From B1SED10-225 sp964501415 (GTDB taxonomy: Bacteria; Bacillota_I; Bacilli_A; Izemoplasmatales; Izemoplasmataceae): a DNA stretch of 55,629 nt. The stretch lies in NCBI GenBank assembly GCA_964501415.1, contig CAZCSL010000008.1, positions 1 through 55,629 on the forward strand, written 5' to 3'. The position numbers and the translations under genes were made by a program. The first letter of the stretch is position 1. Every line of letters begins with the position of its first letter. The notes beneath the pieces are model-generated. The model had not been told where the DNA came from, did not search any database, and worked only from the letters and a program-made list of their open reading frames with translations. Positions 25,777 through 35,267 of this stretch are shown piece after piece.

Positions 25777-28098
25777 CTATTCAAAATAAACAATGGTAGC
25801 GCCTTTTCCGCCTTCTTTTCCTTCACCATCACGATGCGATAAAACATGCGGACTCGAAGATAAAACTTCTTTGACCATTTTACGTAAAGCCAGCGTGCCA
25901 AACCCATGAATAATCGTCGCAAAAGGTTGCTTGGAGATGGCACAATCATCCAAATACTTTTCCAATGCTTCTTTGGCTTCTAAAACGCGCATCCCTCTTA
26001 AATCAAGGCTTGATACAGTGGATTTCTTTGGTCTTGAGGTCGTATAACTTGGTTCGGTTTTTTCTTTGGTTTCTGAGGCTACGAATTCAAATTCATCCTC
26101 AGAAAACACGCTATTTAAACTACCCATGTTGAGGAGCCATTTTTGATCGGCTTGTTGTTTAACCAATTCACCATGCCGGTTGTACTTGATGACATTGACG
26201 CGGTCGCCTACTTTATACCGGTGGTCTTTGGTCTTTGATGTCTCTGTTTTTTTGCTCTTTGCTAAGCGTTTAGCGCGATGCTTTTTCTCGGCAATTTCAT
26301 GGGCTTTAAACGATTTGGTTTTCATTTGATCAAGTTCTTTGATCAACGATTCTGCTTCTTGTTTCAAGCGGTTCATTTCATTGGCATGTTCAGCCATGAT
26401 TACATCTTTTAAACGCGCTTTTTCTTGTTGAAGGGATTTGGTTTGCTTGCTAACTTGTTCTTTTTCTTGTTGTAAGGCTTGGTTTAATTGCTCATATTCA
26501 TTAACTTTTTTATCCAAGTGTTTGCTTTCATCTTTCAGCCGTTCAACGAGTTCACTAACTTCATCGCGACTCGTAATAACATGGGATTTGGCGTGTTCAA
26601 TAATGCTGGATTTAAGCCCAAGCCGTTTAGAAATCAAAAAGGCATGACTTTCCCCGGGGGTTCTAAGTAACAGTCTATACGTTGGCTTTAAGGTGTGTTC
26701 ATCAAAATCAACTGAAGCATTCATGATGTCGTCTTGTGTATAGGCATAAGCTTTTAACTCCGGATAATGCGTGGTCGCCACCACGATGCTGTCTTTTTTG
26801 GAAAGTTCATTTAAAATACTCATCGCCAAAGATGACCCTTCTTTCGGATCCGTACCGCTGCCGAGTTCATCCAGTAAAATCAATTGGTTATCATCGTAGT
26901 GATCAATGATATCGACGATGCGTCGCATGTGAGAAGAAAACGTTGAGAGTGATTGTTCAATCGATTGCTCATCACCAATATCAGCGCGTACAGAAGCAAA
27001 TACACGGATTTTAGACCCAGGTAAAGCAGGAATCATCATGCCGCTTTGCGCCATTAGGGTTAAAAGACCAATCGTTTTGAGGGTGACCGTTTTACCCCCA
27101 GTATTAGAACCAGTAATTATCATCATTTTTTTACCAGGGTCAAATTCAATCGTGTTGGCAACGACCTCGTCTTTTTTAATTAGGGGATGCCGTGCTTTAA
27201 TCAGTTCAATCCGGTCGGATAAAACCGGAATACTGGCTTCAATCTCATGTCCATACTTTGCTTTGGCAAACAGGACATCGAGATGTGTAAATAATTTGGT
27301 GTTGTGCCTCAACACATCGCTTTGCGCATCAACAGCGTAGCTTAGCTTTTGTAAGATTTTTTCGATTTCTTGTTGCTCTTCGCTGGCAAGGCGGGTTTTT
27401 TTGGCGGTTAGATTTTGAATGCTTTTAGGTTCCACATAGGCGGTTTCGCCTGAAGATGAATAATCTAGTATCGTTCCTTGAACGTTATTTTTTTCTCTTA
27501 ATTTGACGGGAATCACATAGCGGTCATAACGAATGGTAAATAGTTTTTCTGTTAGCTTCGATTGGTCTTTTTGCAAGATCTTATCGAGCGTTTCTTTAAT
27601 GCTGCGTTCAACTTGTGCAATAGAGCTGCGGATTTTCTTTAACGCGGCTGAGGCATCATCGTTGATTTGACCCCGTCTGTCAAAAACCGTCTCAATTTCT
27701 TTTTTAAGCGCCGTAAGGACAACCAGTTCCTCAGCATAAGCTTCAATATCAAACGTGGTATCGATGCTTCTTGGGTAGCGATGCAAATCCTGCTTTAACC
27801 GCTGCGCTGCTTCGATGTGCGCATGAATATTCATAAAGCTTTCACTATCTAAAGTGGCTTGCAGTGACGCTCTTTTTAAAGCCTCAGCAATAGGAAAAAT
27901 ACCCCCGAATCGTACCGTAGCTTGATCTTTAACATAGGCATAAGCTTCGGTCAACTCTTTGAAGGCGGATTCAAGTTGATCGGCATGGTCAGTTGGGGTA
28001 ATGCTTAAGACGGCTTTTTTGCCATCTTCACTTTGAGCATAACTGGCCATGGTTTTTAAAATTTTAGGGTATTCCAAAAGCTTTTTTTCATAACGCAT
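25777..28098 (-). CDS. mutS2: MutS2 ribosome-rescue / recombination ATPase
   Basis: MutS2 is a dimeric MutS-family ATPase with a C-terminal Smr nuclease domain. It acts on collided ribosomes and on recombination intermediates. The Walker A is TGSNTGGKTVTLKT and the Walker B is LLDELGSGTDPKEGS. A long coiled coil (roughly 510-630) precedes the Smr domain, which ends with IIHGFGTLALRKMV. The start at 28096-28098 (MRYEKKLLEYPK) follows GAGGAG; the 49 residues of open frame before it lack a ribosome site. That gives 773 residues, the usual size. It is divergent from rnhC. Confidence 0.95.
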   Translation of the reverse strand: MRYEKKLLEYPKILKTMASYAQSEDGKKAVLSITPTDHADQLESAFKELTEAYAYVKDQATVRFGGIFPIAEALKRASLQATLDSESFMNIHAHIEAAQRLKQDLHRYPRSIDTTFDIEAYAEELVVLTALKKEIETVFDRRGQINDDASAALKKIRSSIAQVERSIKETLDKILQKDQSKLTEKLFTIRYDRYVIPVKLREKNNVQGTILDYSSSGETAYVEPKSIQNLTAKKTRLASEEQQEIEKILQKLSYAVDAQSDVLRHNTKLFTHLDVLFAKAKYGHEIEASIPVLSDRIELIKARHPLIKKDEVVANTIEFDPGKKMMIITGSNTGGKTVTLKTIGLLTLMAQSGMMIPALPGSKIRVFASVRADIGDEQSIEQSLSTFSSHMRRIVDIIDHYDDNQLILLDELGSGTDPKEGSSLAMSILNELSKKDSIVVATTHYPELKAYAYTQDDIMNASVDFDEHTLKPTYRLLLRTPGESHAFLISKRLGLKSSIIEHAKSHVITSRDEVSELVERLKDESKHLDKKVNEYEQLNQALQQEKEQVSKQTKSLQQEKARLKDVIMAEHANEMNRLKQEAESLIKELDQMKTKSFKAHEIAEKKHRAKRLAKSKKTETSKTKDHRYKVGDRVNVIKYNRHGELVKQQADQKWLLNMGSLNSVFSEDEFEFVASETKEKTEPSYTTSRPKKSTVSSLDLRGMRVLEAKEALEKYLDDCAISKQPFATIIHGFGTLALRKMVKEVLSSSPHVLSHRDGEGKEGGKGATIVYFE

Positions 28099-28119
28099 AA
28101 TTATCGCTCCTCGAGCTAT

Positions 28120-28146
28120 TATTTTACCAAATTTCATGGTAAAATA
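28120..28146. promoter_or_regulatory. Perfect inverted repeat between mutS2 and rnhC
   Basis: TATTTTACC and GGTAAAATA, 9-bp arms with a 9-bp spacer, lie in the 68-bp divergent gap. Each arm contains a TAAAAT hexamer pointing toward its own gene. It may form paired -10 elements or an operator. Confidence 0.5.
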
Positions 28147-28166
28147 AAGTAAAGGGTGTGAAAGAA

Positions 28167-29087
28167 ATGAATTTTGTGATGCGGTTAAATGAAGAACAAA
28201 TAACGAAAGTATTAGATTTTTACCGTCACAACGTGAAGATGTCACAGCAAGACCACATTAAAGCCACCATTTCAGATGACACCTTAAAAATTACCATTTA
28301 TGAAAGTGGCCAATGTGTTTTTCAAGGTAAGGATGCTGAAGCAGCATTCTTCTTTTGGGCGGAAAATTTCAATATCGCAACCGATAGTGAAACCGCAGAA
28401 AAACCCTTCAACGATGATTTTTTCACCCCCTCCATCGGCAGTGATGAATCGGGCGTGGGTGATTATTTTGGACCCCTTACCGTCTGTGCGGCTTATTTAA
28501 GTCAAGATGATGTGGCCTTTGCACGAGAAATGGGCGTACAAGACTCCAAATCCTATAGCGACAAACAAATCTATGCCTTAGCGCCCAAGTTGATGAAGCG
28601 GATTATTTACTCTTTATTGGTATTGAATAACAAAAAATACAACGAGCTTATTTTAAAAGGCTATAATGCCAATACGCTCAAAGCTTACTTGCACGCACAA
28701 ACCCATAAGAAAATTTTGTTAAAAACAGAGGACAGACCTAAAATTGTGGTCGATCAATTTTGCTCTAAGCAAAGTTATCAAAACTACTTAAAAGCGTTTA
28801 AGGATCCCATCACCCCAGAGATTTTCATCACTCAAGCTGAAAGCCATTATGCTTCTGTGGCGATTGCAAGTATCATAGCCCGTTATGCATTTTTAAGACA
28901 TTTCCACAAAATGGAAAAAGAGCTGGGCGTCAAGCTTTTAAAAGGGGCGTCTTTGCAAGTTGACCAAGTCGCATCGAAACTGATCAAAGCCAATGGGATG
29001 AACGCACTTAACCATTACGCCAAAGTTCACTTTAAAACCACAGAAAAGGCCAAAGCATTACTCGATTCCAATCATCCAAGTTATTAA
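28167..29087 (+). CDS. rnhC: Ribonuclease HIII
   Basis: RNase HIII removes RNA from RNA:DNA hybrids. The N-terminal ~85 residues are a TBP-like substrate-binding domain, followed by the catalytic domain with IGSDESGVGDYFGPL, the hallmark of this enzyme class. VVDQFCS and the later SVAIASIIARYAF contain further active-site residues. The start is ATG at 28167 with GGGTG upstream; a GTG start three codons earlier is less likely. The protein has 306 residues. It is divergent from mutS2 and convergent with a hypothetical gene, with a terminator between them. Confidence 0.95.
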   Translation: MNFVMRLNEEQITKVLDFYRHNVKMSQQDHIKATISDDTLKITIYESGQCVFQGKDAEAAFFFWAENFNIATDSETAEKPFNDDFFTPSIGSDESGVGDYFGPLTVCAAYLSQDDVAFAREMGVQDSKSYSDKQIYALAPKLMKRIIYSLLVLNNKKYNELILKGYNANTLKAYLHAQTHKKILLKTEDRPKIVVDQFCSKQSYQNYLKAFKDPITPEIFITQAESHYASVAIASIIARYAFLRHFHKMEKELGVKLLKGASLQVDQVASKLIKANGMNALNHYAKVHFKTTEKAKALLDSNHPSY

Positions 29088-29088
29088 T

Positions 29089-29123
29089 AAAGACGCCTAA
29101 TCACAGTTTTGGCGTCTTTTTTT
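29089..29123. terminator. Bidirectional intrinsic terminator
   Basis: AAAGACGCC/GGCGTCTTT stem, loop of about 13, with T-run. It is between convergent rnhC and the 122-residue gene. Confidence 0.85.
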
Positions 29124-29469
29124 GTTTATAACGATTGAACCTAGAAAACGTTATTTTCATACGGTTTTTGAGTTTTTCAACGTTGACTTTATCGATGAGA
29201 TGTCCAACGATTTCAAGTTCATTTTTGGCATCCAAATCGCCAACCAGTTGCCAACCGTAGGTTTCAATTTCCAAATCCCGTTCTCGGTCAAGCTTTGAAC
29301 GCATTTGAGTTAACAAAGACTCACTTAAAGGCTTTGAATAAATGATGATTTCAAAGACGTTTTCAGCTGCTTTGGTATGCAGTTCAATATTTTGATGTCC
29401 ATGTAGTTGATAAAAGAGGACCAACTCATGGATAATTCTTGTGACAATGCGTGATTCTTGATTACTCAT
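29101..29469 (-). CDS. Conserved-looking hypothetical protein (122 aa)
   Basis: I do not recognise this protein. It is small, hydrophilic and mixed alpha/beta, with no signal peptide or membrane segment and a basic C-terminus (RFNRYKQKKTPK). Its start overlaps the end of the DUF1576 gene by 4 bp (ATGA type), so the two are translationally coupled and likely work together. A Met-Ser-Asn-Gln start and the overlap support it as a real gene. Confidence 0.7.
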   Translation of the reverse strand: MSNQESRIVTRIIHELVLFYQLHGHQNIELHTKAAENVFEIIIYSKPLSESLLTQMRSKLDRERDLEIETYGWQLVGDLDAKNELEIVGHLIDKVNVEKLKNRMKITFSRFNRYKQKKTPKL

Positions 29470-30731
29470 GACTCATCACCTTCCCTTTTATTATCTTTGA
29501 AAATAGCTTCTAAAAATGGTACGACAAGCGCCGCGACAAACCCTGCGGCAAAGCCATTATTATATAGATCAAAACCGCCTTGAAAGCGAAACGCCAAAGG
29601 CGTTATAATGATGTGCAAGAAACCCGCCAAAACGCCGATGAAAAAGCCATAACGTCCTGCAATTGGGGCTAAAGCGGTAACGAATAAAACCGCAATGGCC
29701 ATAGAGACTTGATCAATGCTGTAAACGGGTGTTACCGAAGCGCCCAAAAGCGCACCGGCCATAACCGGTATAGAGTTTCTAGGGTGCTTACCAAAGGCGC
29801 CAAAACCCATCACAGTAAGAATACCGCCCATTACGGGACCATTGATTTGTATGCTTAAGATCAATAACGCGAGCAAAGAGATAATTCCCATGATACCGAC
29901 GTTCAACAGCGATGGCGCACGGCCATAATCGCGGATAAAATCACTAACCAAACGACCGGTGCTTTTCATTAGATTAGGATAAGATTTCAAAACGTTTTTG
30001 TCCATGATAAAAGCACTGACAATAAAAATTAAGCTTAACACCAACGTCAAGATTATCAAGGTTTCATGATAATCATTTGAAATCATGCCATCGATAAAAT
30101 ACTCAATGCCAAAAGCCGTTAATATCGCCGAATAAAACATCGATAAAATACCTAGCGCAAAGCCGATATTATAAAGATTGTACCCTTTATGAAACCGCGT
30201 CGTATGGGCAGATAGGGCGGGTAATATATATCCGGTGATAATCCCAGCGACGATGCCTAAAGGCAAGCCAATATATAGCGGCCAACCATTCCCAAAAATC
30301 AGGAAGCTTACGAGTGGTGAAATCCCTGTAGAAAAAAGGGCGACGATAATAAATGAACGGAACTCCAAACGTTGCCTGCGGGCATAAAGATAAATCCCTA
30401 GATAGATAGGCAACGTATTAAATAAATTCTTCCCAAAAAAAGAAAATCCAGCGATGGTCAACAGGCCTGCAAAGACCGGACCACTCATTTTAATCTTTAA
30501 GTGATAAAGCATCAACATGTTCATCAAAAGAATGGTAGATACATTAAAAAGCGTTGCGCCTAACCCCCCCACGTACAAATAGTCCGTAATCAATTGTGAG
30601 GGACTTCTTAGTATCGCAAGATAGCCCGTCCATAGACTACCTAAGTCTTCTACCACAAAACTTAACGTAAACAATAAGACAAATATAAGCGGGGTGATCA
30701 TTTTCTTGTGTAAAAACGATTTTATACTCAT
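29466..30731 (-). CDS. DUF1576 membrane protein
   Basis: This 421-residue membrane protein has about 10-12 hydrophobic segments. It shows an internal repeat: GPVFAGLLTIAGFSFFGKNLFNTLPIYLG near residues 82-110 and GPVMGGILTVMGFGAFGKHPRNSIPVMAG near 295-325. This duplicated layout is typical of DUF1576 proteins, whose function is unknown and which look like transporters. The 122-residue protein is co-transcribed. Its promoter is at 30763-30790 and its ribosome site is AAGGAG. Confidence 0.8.
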   Translation of the reverse strand: MSIKSFLHKKMITPLIFVLLFTLSFVVEDLGSLWTGYLAILRSPSQLITDYLYVGGLGATLFNVSTILLMNMLMLYHLKIKMSGPVFAGLLTIAGFSFFGKNLFNTLPIYLGIYLYARRQRLEFRSFIIVALFSTGISPLVSFLIFGNGWPLYIGLPLGIVAGIITGYILPALSAHTTRFHKGYNLYNIGFALGILSMFYSAILTAFGIEYFIDGMISNDYHETLIILTLVLSLIFIVSAFIMDKNVLKSYPNLMKSTGRLVSDFIRDYGRAPSLLNVGIMGIISLLALLILSIQINGPVMGGILTVMGFGAFGKHPRNSIPVMAGALLGASVTPVYSIDQVSMAIAVLFVTALAPIAGRYGFFIGVLAGFLHIIITPLAFRFQGGFDLYNNGFAAGFVAALVVPFLEAIFKDNKREGDES

Positions 30732-30762
30732 GATAAACTCCTTGTTGGGTATAACCGATAAT

Positions 30763-30790
30763 ATTATATCAAAGCTTTAAAAAGTCGCAA
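30763..30790 (-). promoter_or_regulatory. Promoter of the DUF1576 operon
   Basis: On the minus strand TTGCGA (30785-30790) and TATAAT (30763-30768), 16-bp spacer. Confidence 0.7.
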
Positions 30791-30960
30791 GTAAAATTTG
30801 GCAACAACGCTGAATGATAATAAAAAAATAAGCAATATAGCCTAAGTTAACTATATGTACTGAATATAAAATTGTAGTGATTGTAAAAACCTTTGCTTTT
30901 TAAGTGCCAATGATTTGCTAAATGTGGTATTATAGGATTGACATATCTAGGAGGGTTTTT

Positions 30961-31362
30961 ATGGACTATGTTATAGCCTTTGTAGTTGCGTTTATTGTCT
31001 TTTTTATCATTGATATTCTTTGGTTAGGGATCATCGCTAAAAACCTTTATCAAAAAGAGATTGGGGCATTTCTAAAAGAAAAAGTAAACTGGATTGCAGC
31101 GTTCACGTTTTATTTACTATTTATCGGCGGTTTAGTCTTTTTTGCCTTAAGACCCGCCATTGAAGAACAATCTTTCTTTATTGCATTGTCTCACGGCGCG
31201 TTCTTTGGACTAATCGCTTATGCGACTTATGATTTAACCAACCTTGCGACCATGAAAAATTGGCCGCTTAAAATAACCGTTATCGATTTGATTTGGGGTA
31301 CATTTTTAGGTACTTCAACCGCCTCGATAACTTATCTAATCTTAGCAGGGCTAATCTTATAG
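30961..31362 (+). CDS. DUF2177 membrane protein
   Basis: A 133-residue protein with four hydrophobic segments. The pattern FIIDILWLGIIAKNLYQKEIG, HGAFFGLIAYATYDLTNLATMKNWPL and DLIWGTFLGTSTA is characteristic of DUF2177. The family has no assigned function. The ATG at 30961 follows AGGAGGG; the longer frame starting at 30922 lacks one. It is first in an operon with the FakA-DegV fusion and the DUF1295 protein. An extended -10 element (TGGTATTAT) is near 30925-30933. Confidence 0.85.
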   Translation: MDYVIAFVVAFIVFFIIDILWLGIIAKNLYQKEIGAFLKEKVNWIAAFTFYLLFIGGLVFFALRPAIEEQSFFIALSHGAFFGLIAYATYDLTNLATMKNWPLKITVIDLIWGTFLGTSTASITYLILAGLIL

Positions 31363-31374
31363 GAGATGATGTTA

Positions 31375-33156
31375 ATGGCCACAACTTTAAGCAACGAAAA
31401 GCTCTACCATTCATTGATGGCTGGCGCTAAAGAAGTCATGAAGCAAAAAAACACTTTGAATCAAATGAACGTCTTTCCTGTGGCAGATGGTGACACGGGC
31501 AGTAATTTGGCATCGATGATGCAAACCATCGTTAATGAAAGCAAACTAGATGCTTCTACCAAAGCAACCTTGGAGAGTATCGCGGATGCCGCTTTAGTCG
31601 GGGCTAGGGGTAACTCTGGCATCATTTTTGCGCAGTATTTGAACGGCTTTTTAATCGCCCTTAGCAAAGGGGAGAACGAAATTAGCCTCGAACAATTCAT
31701 CGCTTCTGTTAGTGAAGCGGTACCCTATGCTTATGAAGCGGTTAATGAACCCGTTGAAGGCACCATGATTACGCTGATGCGTGAATGGGGAGAATTTGTC
31801 GTGAAAATCAAAGACAATGTAAAAGATTTTACCGATGTATTGTCCCGCTCACACCAGTATTTAAAAGAACAACTGGAAAAAACCCCTGAAAAGCTCAAAG
31901 TCTTAAAAGACAACAAAGTTGTTGATGCGGGGGCAAAAGGTTTCTTCCATTTCATAGAAGGTGTGATGAAATTCGTAAAAACCGGTGAGATGGATGACCT
32001 TTACGACGATACGTTTGAACCCGAGTCAAACATTCCTAAAAACGATGGCGATTGGGAGAATGAAAGTTATCGTTATTGTACTGAGGCCTTAATTACAGGC
32101 GAAAAGCTAAAAGCCAAAGACATTAAAGTCGCGATGCATGAACTAGGCGATTCTTTAGTGGTGGCTGGCAATGAGACCAAAGTGCGCGTTCATATTCATA
32201 CCAATGAACCGCAAGATGTGTTTTATCGTTTAAGAGATTTTGGTCATATTGAGTTTCAAAAAGTAGACGATATGAAAAAACAATACGAACTCGTTAATCA
32301 GCGTAAGAACGATATCTTGTTGGTGACTGATTCTATTGCTGATTTACCTAAATCGTTTATCGATGAACATCAAGTGTATCAAATTCCCATCAATTTGATG
32401 ATTGAAGATTCAAATTATTTTGATAAATTGACGATCACTTCAGAGCGTTTTTACCAGTTTATGGATGAACTCGAAACGTATCCTACTTCTTCACAACCGA
32501 GTCCCAAGCAAATGGAAAACCTCTTTTCTTATTTATCAACGTATTATAAGAAAATAGTTGTCATTAGTGTTTCTGCCAAAATGAGTGGGACGTTTAACGT
32601 CATCAAAAATGCCATTAAAAAAATTAAAGAGGCAGATATACGCGTCATTGACTCAAGGCAAAACTCCGGAGCCCAAGGCCTATTGGTCATGAAAGCCCAA
32701 GAACTAATCAATGAAGGCAAAGATATTGACACCATTGAAAAAACGATTGAAACGCTGCGTCATAAAGTTAAAATATTGGTTAGCGTTAAAACCTTGAAAT
32801 ATATGGTACGCTCAGGACGCGTCTCAAAGGTCACGGGCGTGATTGGTAAAGTGGCTAACTTAAAGCCGGTGATCAGTATTGATGAAACGGGAGAAGGCAT
32901 TATCTTTTCTAAAGGACTTTCGCTTGCCTCTAGCAATAAGACCATTAAAAAGCATGTAGAGAAAATTGCAAATGAAAAAGGTATTGACCGTTATGCCATC
33001 GTACACGCCAATGCACTTAATCGCGCTGAGAGTTATACCAAGACCTTTAAAGACATCATAGGCAAAGAACCCCTTTACACCATCGATATCTCAACGGTGG
33101 TGGCGATGAATGCGGGCATAGGTACGGTAGCCATAGCTTATTTGGAAAACCACTAA
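31375..33156 (+). CDS. Fused fatty-acid kinase: DhaL (FakA) + DegV (FakB) domains
   Basis: This 593-residue protein joins two partners of the fatty-acid kinase system. Residues about 5-200 are a DhaL kinase domain with NVFPVADGDTGSNLASMM and VGARGNSGIIFAQYLNGF. A FakA-like middle segment follows to about 310 (HIHTNEPQDVFYRL). Residues about 310-593 form a DegV/FakB fatty-acid-binding domain, with VTDSIADLP, SQPSPKQM, ISVSAKMSGTF and YMVRSGRVSK. FakA phosphorylates fatty acids bound to FakB to feed phospholipid synthesis. In one chain, substrate presentation and phosphorylation would be physically coupled. ATG 31375 is chosen because AGGAG has proper spacing to it. Confidence 0.85.
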   Translation: MATTLSNEKLYHSLMAGAKEVMKQKNTLNQMNVFPVADGDTGSNLASMMQTIVNESKLDASTKATLESIADAALVGARGNSGIIFAQYLNGFLIALSKGENEISLEQFIASVSEAVPYAYEAVNEPVEGTMITLMREWGEFVVKIKDNVKDFTDVLSRSHQYLKEQLEKTPEKLKVLKDNKVVDAGAKGFFHFIEGVMKFVKTGEMDDLYDDTFEPESNIPKNDGDWENESYRYCTEALITGEKLKAKDIKVAMHELGDSLVVAGNETKVRVHIHTNEPQDVFYRLRDFGHIEFQKVDDMKKQYELVNQRKNDILLVTDSIADLPKSFIDEHQVYQIPINLMIEDSNYFDKLTITSERFYQFMDELETYPTSSQPSPKQMENLFSYLSTYYKKIVVISVSAKMSGTFNVIKNAIKKIKEADIRVIDSRQNSGAQGLLVMKAQELINEGKDIDTIEKTIETLRHKVKILVSVKTLKYMVRSGRVSKVTGVIGKVANLKPVISIDETGEGIIFSKGLSLASSNKTIKKHVEKIANEKGIDRYAIVHANALNRAESYTKTFKDIIGKEPLYTIDISTVVAMNAGIGTVAIAYLENH

Positions 33157-33162
33157 GCCACT

Positions 33163-33951
33163 ATGTTGATAGAAATCTTCATTGCAGCTTTAACCTTTAT
33201 TACGCTTTATTATCTTGCTGGCTATGTCATCGCTAAAAAAAAGAAAGATACAAGCGTGCTAGATATCATGTGGGGGCAAGGGTTTGTATGGCTTTTGTTG
33301 TTGCTAGTTATCATCAGACGGCTATTGGCTGATGATTTGATGCTTGTCCATGTTTTTATCTTTACTTTTACTTCTATGTGGGGGCTTAGGTTATCCTATT
33401 TTCTTCATAAAAGATATAGAAAATACGGCCAATATATTAGACATGCCCCTATCAGCGATTATTTAGGCCGCTTGGTATTTTATAAAGCTTTATACATGCT
33501 TATTGTAGCGGCACCGCTTATCTTTGTCTTTGCGCATTTTAAATCCGATCCAGATTTTCAAGCTAATCTACTGGTTTTCATCGGCAGTCTATGGTTTTTG
33601 GGTGGCTTTGTCATCGAGGCGGTTAGCGATCAACAACTAAGAAACTTCAAACATCGTCCCGAGATGCAAAAGCGCATTCTTAAAACCGGTTTATGGCGTT
33701 ATTCAAGGCATCCAAATCACTTTGGTGAATGCGTGCTTTGGTGGGGACTGGGCTTGATGGCCTTTGCAAATGTATATTTCCCTTTTAATTTACTTAGCTT
33801 GCTTGGCCCCCTGGTATTAACCGTTGTTATTCGTTGGTTTTATGGGGTTCCACCGGTTGAGAGAAAAATGTCTAAACACCCTGAATTTGAAGCTTATAGC
33901 CTAAGAACATCTACGTTTATTTTATTACCCCCTAAAAAAATAAAGAAATGA
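33163..33951 (+). CDS. DUF1295 membrane methyltransferase/reductase-like protein
   Basis: A 262-residue protein with about six to seven membrane segments. The C-terminal part FKHRPEMQKRILKTGLWRYSRHPNHFGECVLWWGLGLMAF is the signature of DUF1295 (steroid 5-alpha-reductase C-terminal/isoprenylcysteine methyltransferase-like). Proteins of this fold reduce or methylate lipids using NADPH or SAM at the membrane. Its exact substrate is unknown. The ATG is 6 bp after the previous stop with no clear ribosome site, so translation is probably coupled. It ends the operon. Confidence 0.85.
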   Translation: MLIEIFIAALTFITLYYLAGYVIAKKKKDTSVLDIMWGQGFVWLLLLLVIIRRLLADDLMLVHVFIFTFTSMWGLRLSYFLHKRYRKYGQYIRHAPISDYLGRLVFYKALYMLIVAAPLIFVFAHFKSDPDFQANLLVFIGSLWFLGGFVIEAVSDQQLRNFKHRPEMQKRILKTGLWRYSRHPNHFGECVLWWGLGLMAFANVYFPFNLLSLLGPLVLTVVIRWFYGVPPVERKMSKHPEFEAYSLRTSTFILLPPKKIKK

Positions 33952-33974
33952 CGTTTTAGCGTCATTTCTTTTTA
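33942..33974. terminator. Bidirectional intrinsic terminator
   Basis: 12-bp perfect stem AAAGAAATGACG/CGTCATTTCTTT with a 6-base loop. It includes the stop codon of the DUF1295 gene and faces uraA from the other side. Confidence 0.85.
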
Positions 33975-33990
33975 TTTAGGATACTTTTTA

Positions 33991-35238
33991 TTAGTCCAAT
34001 GACTTAGGTAAAACTACGTTTAAGATGATGCCGACAACCGCAGCGAGTGACATACCTGAGATAGAGGAGACATGGTTGATTTCAATAAACGCACCACCCA
34101 GACCAATGACCAATACGGCCGCCACGATGACCAAATTACGCATTTGGCCTAAATCCACTTTATGGCGTACTAAGACTTTGATACCATTAGCCGCAATCAG
34201 ACCGTATAAAATGATTGTAATACCACCAATAACACCACCAGGTACACTTTCCATCAAGGCTCTTAGTGGTCCGAAGAAACCAAGAATTACGGCGATTAAA
34301 GCCGCACCTCCAATGACGAATACGCTGCCTACACGGCTCATCGCTACGATACCCGTGTTCTCTCCATAGGAGGTATTAGCGGGGCCGCCTAAAGAGGCAG
34401 AAAGCATGGTTGCTAAGCCATCGCCGAGTAATGTTCTATCTAGTCCGGGATCTTTAATAAAATCTTTTTGTGTAATCTCACCTAAGACCGTATGGTCGCC
34501 AATATGTTCAGCGATGGTGACAAAAGCAATCGGGGCAAACAACAAGACCATGTTGAAGTTAGGCGAATAGGTACCCAAGATTTGGAATTCAGGCAAAGCA
34601 AAGATGCGCACGCCTTCAAATACTTCTATAAAACTAACCACACCAAGAATTGCTGCAAACACATAACCGATAATAATAGCGAGTAAGAACGGTATGATTT
34701 TTAAAAATTTATGACCGCTCAAGCCAATCGCTACGGTACTTGCAAAGGTAACAAATGCAATTAAAGGCGTTTGCCATGAACCATTACCATCTAAGCCCGC
34801 TTGTTCAACCGCAACGGGAGCCAAAGTCAAACCGATGATAATGATGACCGGCCCAATCACAACTGGTGGCAGTAATTTTTGTACCCATTCACTGCCGACA
34901 AAACGGATGATGATAGCAACAATAACATATATAAGACCAACGACGAGCAAACCGAAGAAAGCTGAAGCAACGCCGTGTTGGTTAATGGCATAAATAATAG
35001 CAGCTATATACGCAAACGAACTACCTAAATAAATCGGGACTTTCCCTTTGGTACAAAGAATGTAAACCAGGGTACCTAATCCACTCGCAACAAGGGCAAC
35101 GCCGATATCTAGACCCGTTAAAATCGGAACTAACACCGTCGCCCCAAACATTCCCATGACATGTTGTAAACTTAAAACAAACCAGTTAAAGAAATTTTTT
35201 GGACGTTCATGGACATCCAAGAGTAAAGCTTTTTGCAT
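33991..35238 (-). CDS. uraA: Uracil permease (NCS2 family)
   Basis: A 415-residue nucleobase:cation symporter with about 14 membrane segments. The motif QHVMGMFGATVLVPILTGLD at the N-terminus and the substrate-site stretch TIAEHIGDHTVLGEI are typical of uracil permeases (PyrP/UraA). GLGTLVYILCTKGKVPIYLGSSFA fits as well. It is downstream of pbuG on the same strand, with an intrinsic terminator and only about 30 bp between that terminator and the ribosome site AAAGGAGAG. No separate promoter is visible, so it may depend on read-through. Confidence 0.93.
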   Translation of the reverse strand: MQKALLLDVHERPKNFFNWFVLSLQHVMGMFGATVLVPILTGLDIGVALVASGLGTLVYILCTKGKVPIYLGSSFAYIAAIIYAINQHGVASAFFGLLVVGLIYVIVAIIIRFVGSEWVQKLLPPVVIGPVIIIIGLTLAPVAVEQAGLDGNGSWQTPLIAFVTFASTVAIGLSGHKFLKIIPFLLAIIIGYVFAAILGVVSFIEVFEGVRIFALPEFQILGTYSPNFNMVLLFAPIAFVTIAEHIGDHTVLGEITQKDFIKDPGLDRTLLGDGLATMLSASLGGPANTSYGENTGIVAMSRVGSVFVIGGAALIAVILGFFGPLRALMESVPGGVIGGITIILYGLIAANGIKVLVRHKVDLGQMRNLVIVAAVLVIGLGGAFIEINHVSSISGMSLAAVVGIILNVVLPKSLD

Positions 35239-35267
35239 TTTGAATCTCTCCTTTAATTTTTATTTTC

